The notes under the pieces are model-generated. The model had not been told where the DNA came from. It made no database searches and saw only the letters and a list, made by a program, of their open reading frames with translations. This document shows positions 6,342-8,623 of a stretch of DNA of 8,623 bases, in pieces (position 1 is the stretch's first letter; every line of letters starts with the position of its first letter). The translations under genes and the position numbers were made by a program. The DNA comes from JBHPGW01 sp042569785 (GTDB lineage Bacteria; Planctomycetota; Phycisphaerae; Sedimentisphaerales; Anaerobacaceae), in assembly GCA_042569785.1 (NCBI GenBank), contig JBHPGW010000095.1, forward strand, positions 1-8,623, read 5' to 3'.

Positions 6342-7118
6342 TTACGCTTGGGGCTCTGTTTGTTCTTCGGGGTCATTATAAGCTAATTGCACCGAAGCTA
6401 CAAATCTTATTGCCATTATCGCGACTATCATATTTGTAATCTGGCTGACCATGGTTTGGATACAGTCCAGGACGCTCTGGCGAACTGATAGTGTCTGGGC
6501 GTTAGAGCCTAATAATATCCAGAATAAACTTAGCGATGTAAACAAACAGTATATCACGATCAACTCTTTGTGTGCCGAGAGCCTGAAATGCTTTAATGCC
6601 TGTACCGCCTGGCCTACCCGGCAGTTCAAAACGATTATCAAAACCCCGAGCAGCAATATCGGCTTGATAAGGATAAGCGATGCTACGGCAAAATAAAAAT
6701 GGTAGAGCAAAGGCATCTCTTTGGCGGTTTCAAAAAAACCAATATCGCCAGCGGTAAAAGGTCCTGTGACACGGTAAATAAGCCATGTGATAGCGAAAGA
6801 AAACATTGTTATTACAATACCAACGCTAATCATTCGCCAGAAAAAATCCTTACCGATCTTCAGTAATGTCACCGGGCTTTGGTGCTCAGTGCCATGCAGA
6901 TAGATACTCCTTTGAAAACCGAAATTGAGAATTATTGAAAGGATCGAAACGACAAAAACAATGAACAGCAGCGGCAATGAACGGGCAAAACCTTGAGATT
7001 CACTTTTGCCGTGTATCATATTCATCGATACCATAACGAGTACATTTAAGCCTACAATAAGGCACAGCTCGGGGTATCTGGCTTTGAGGATGGCGATGCT
7101 TTTTTTTGTTTCTTCCAT
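6342..7118 (-). CDS. Six-helix integral membrane protein of unknown function
   Basis: I do not recognise this 258-residue protein. It has about six hydrophobic helices near residues 17-34, 47-67, 96-116, 138-165, 187-204 and 219-241. There is a short charged N terminus (MEETKKS) and an acidic tail (NDPEEQTEPQ), both probably cytoplasmic. No catalytic motif, metal site or signal peptide stands out; GKDFFWRMISVG before helix 3 and NCRVGQAVQALKHFRLS after helix 4 are the most distinctive segments. The general shape resembles uncharacterised membrane families such as the DUF975/DUF4013-like proteins, but that is only a resemblance. Its ATG begins one base after the dnaE stop, and its AAGG ribosome-binding site (7123-7126) is the last sense codons of dnaE, so translation is probably coupled. 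The gene is real, since both flanking junctions are tight; its function is open. Confidence 0.85.
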   Translation of the reverse strand: MEETKKSIAILKARYPELCLIVGLNVLVMVSMNMIHGKSESQGFARSLPLLFIVFVVSILSIILNFGFQRSIYLHGTEHQSPVTLLKIGKDFFWRMISVGIVITMFSFAITWLIYRVTGPFTAGDIGFFETAKEMPLLYHFYFAVASLILIKPILLLGVLIIVLNCRVGQAVQALKHFRLSAHKELIVIYCLFTSLSLFWILLGSNAQTLSVRQSVLDCIQTMVSQITNMIVAIMAIRFVASVQLAYNDPEEQTEPQA

Positions 7119-7127
7119 TTTACCTTG
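7116..7127 (-). promoter_or_regulatory. dnaE stop / membrane-protein start coupling junction
   Basis: On the minus strand the dnaE end and next start read ACAAGGTAAAATG. The stop TAA (7122-7120) and the ATG (7118-7116) are one base apart, and AAGG (7126-7123) lies inside the dnaE coding end, 4 bases before the stop-proximal ATG. This layout favours re-initiation by ribosomes finishing dnaE. Confidence 0.6.
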
Positions 7128-8623
7128 TGAGTTGGAGGTTTTTGTCGCCTACTAATTGTTTTATTTTTCTGCAGAAGTCAACGTCCGGATTGACCGAGAG
7201 CTTTTTGTCTGCTGCGGTTAGTACCCTGGCTTTGTCGGTTCTTAAGGCTATGTAAAGTCTGCTCCTGCCGCGATGATGCTCGCAGAGGCTCTTTATCGCG
7301 GTGATGCTCTCTTTAGTAACTTCTTTGGCGTCGAGCTTTATCGTTACCGAGGCGGCTATTTTTTCGGTGACATCTTCAAGTGGTATTAACTCTTCAGCGA
7401 AGATGTTGGGCTTTTCTCTTTTGCAGTCGACTTTGCCTCTGACGAAGACTACACGGTCCTCGACGATGTAGTCGGCGTATTTTTCCAGCACCCTGGGGAA
7501 CAATACAACCTCAGCTTCGCCCTGTAGGTCCTCGAGTATAAAGACCGCCATTCTGGCACCTGCATTGCGACCTTTTTTCGTAATGTGGTATCTGGTCCGT
7601 GTTACCATACCGCCTATTACTACCTCTTTGTCCTGGGTTGCACCTTTCAACTGCGAGGTGTCGATCGAAGAATACGCGTCGATCTTTTCGGCGCAGTGAC
7701 TCAAGGGATTGCTGGTGACATAGAAGCCTAATACCTGTTTCTCGTAGAAGAGCATCATGGCTTCGGGCCAGGGTGCGAGTTGCGGGAGTTTTTCGTGGTC
7801 CTTGGAGTAGTCGCTTTGGTCGTCAGAGCCTGCGAAGAAATTCATCTGGCCGCTTTGCTTATCAGACTGCATGGTTGAACCGTTCTGCATGGCCTGTTCG
7901 AGTCCTGCGATCATCTGCGCTCGGTGTCCGCCAAGGTGATCGAAAGCGCCCGCTTTTATAAGCGATTCGAGTACCTGTTTATTGGCGGCTCTTAGGTCGA
8001 TGTTTTCGCAGAAATGGAAGAGGCTCTGGAATTTGCCGGTCTTTTCTCTGGCGATGATTATCTGCTCGACGGCTTTTTCGCCTACACCTTTAACAGCAGC
8101 CAGGCCGAAACGTATTACAGGCTTTTTATCTTTGCCGCGCCCCTTATACAAAGGTGTAAAGTCGACGCCGCTTTCATTGATGTCGGGCGGCAGGATCTCG
8201 ATATCCATCTTCCTGCATTCGCCGATATAGTCGACGACCTTGTCGGTATTGCCCATTTCATACGTCAACAGTGCCGCCATAAACTCGTTCGGCCAATGGG
8301 TTTTCATGTATGCGGTCTGATAGGCGATGAAGGAATATCTCGTCGAATGGCTCTTGTTAAAACCGTAGCCTGCGAATTTCTTTATAAGCTCGAAAATTTC
8401 CTGTGCCTGGGTTTCAGTCAGGCCTTTATCGACACAGCCTGCGATGAACTTTTCCTTTTCGCGAGCGATGACCTTTAGCTTCTTTTTGCTAATGGCCTTG
8501 ATCAATCCGTAAGCCTCTCGCAACGGTATATCGCCGAGCCGATTACATATCCGCATGACCTGTTCCTGGTAGATCATTATGCCGTAAGTCTCATCGAGAA
8601 TTTCGGTCATGATCGGGTTAGGC
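7120..8623 (-). CDS. dnaE: DNA polymerase III alpha subunit, C-terminal part (runs off the right edge)
   Basis: This is the catalytic subunit of the replicative polymerase. Only about 500 C-terminal residues are present; the frame is open through position 8622 with no stop, so the PHP domain and catalytic aspartates lie outside. Counting from the Met at 8610, ETYGIMIYQEQVM (7-19) and FAGYGFNKSHS (79-89) are polymerase fingers-region motifs. VKGVGEKAVEQII (173-185) is the helix-hairpin-helix. QMNFF (255-259) fits the internal beta-clamp-binding motif (QADMF in E. coli). About 329-395 is the OB-fold (VVIGGMVTRTR...DRVVFVRGKVDC), followed by a tau-binding-type tail ending NLQLTR. The order and spacing match E. 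coli-type DnaE rather than Gram-positive PolC. The Met at 8610 is internal, because upstream codons continue the family consensus (PNPI before MTEIL). It is the most upstream gene of the operon seen here. Confidence 0.97.
   Translation of the reverse strand, partial: PNPIMTEILDETYGIMIYQEQVMRICNRLGDIPLREAYGLIKAISKKKLKVIAREKEKFIAGCVDKGLTETQAQEIFELIKKFAGYGFNKSHSTRYSFIAYQTAYMKTHWPNEFMAALLTYEMGNTDKVVDYIGECRKMDIEILPPDINESGVDFTPLYKGRGKDKKPVIRFGLAAVKGVGEKAVEQIIIAREKTGKFQSLFHFCENIDLRAANKQVLESLIKAGAFDHLGGHRAQMIAGLEQAMQNGSTMQSDKQSGQMNFFAGSDDQSDYSKDHEKLPQLAPWPEAMMLFYEKQVLGFYVTSNPLSHCAEKIDAYSSIDTSQLKGATQDKEVVIGGMVTRTRYHITKKGRNAGARMAVFILEDLQGEAEVVLFPRVLEKYADYIVEDRVVFVRGKVDCKREKPNIFAEELIPLEDVTEKIAASVTIKLDAKEVTKESITAIKSLCEHHRGRSRLYIALRTDKARVLTAADKKLSVNPDVDFCRKIKQLVGDKNLQLTR

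Noticed and set aside
6332..6351. CCCC...GGGG hairpin with a GTAA loop on the minus strand between the membrane-protein end and tmk
   Set aside because: The stem has two internal mismatches and no T-run follows; it overlaps the coding end, so terminator or attenuator status is not supported.
5878..6386. Two overlapping plus-strand frames opposite tmk and the tmk leader
   Set aside because: Both are antisense to a clear thymidylate kinase gene and have no motif or ribosome-binding support.
8014..8478. Plus-strand open frame of 154 residues
   Set aside because: It is antisense to highly conserved dnaE sequence and shows no protein family features, so it is a shadow frame.
8608..8610. Start of dnaE at the ATG near the right edge
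   Set aside because: Codons before it continue the DnaE consensus to the window edge without a stop, and the missing PHP and catalytic regions must lie upstream.

Overview
The window reads as ordinary chromosomal DNA of a Gram-negative-type bacterium. Every gene lies on the minus strand. The best guess for the organism is a planctomycete, perhaps of the Phycisphaerae/Sedimentisphaerales kind. This rests on remembered resemblance of the DnaE, AsmA-like and Nudix proteins to planctomycete homologues, not on a search. All three stop codons are used in the standard way. Start codons are ATG or GTG, and most genes have a recognisable Shine-Dalgarno sequence.

In transcription order (right to left) the layout is as follows. 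The 3' part of dnaE (replicative DNA polymerase III alpha subunit) runs in from beyond the right edge. One base after its stop comes an unrecognised six-helix membrane protein, then tmk (thymidylate kinase, 33 bp gap), purD (GAR synthetase, 68 bp gap) and a large AsmA-like envelope protein (68 bp gap). The close same-strand spacing suggests a single transcription unit joining DNA replication, dTTP supply and purine synthesis to a membrane protein and a probable lipid-transfer protein. No convincing factor-independent terminator is visible between these genes.

After the AsmA-like gene there is a 465 bp gene-free stretch (713-1177) packed with palindromic repeats: a perfect 16 bp hairpin, a dRS3-like small hairpin nested in 23 bp imperfect terminal inverted repeats, and a 75 bp imperfect palindrome. 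Read on the minus strand, all three palindromes begin with GTCAT. That suggests REP/MITE-type mobile repeats sharing a head sequence. Beyond them is a Nudix (MutT-like) hydrolase gene whose best start is a GTG with a good ribosome-binding site. The left 94 bases hold no supported gene, but the first 120 bases are almost free of G on the plus strand (2 G against about 40 C).

I see no defence system, phage, CRISPR array, rRNA or tRNA. The points most worth a second look are the GTCAT-headed repeat cluster, the internal repeats of the AsmA-like protein, and the unknown membrane protein coupled to dnaE.
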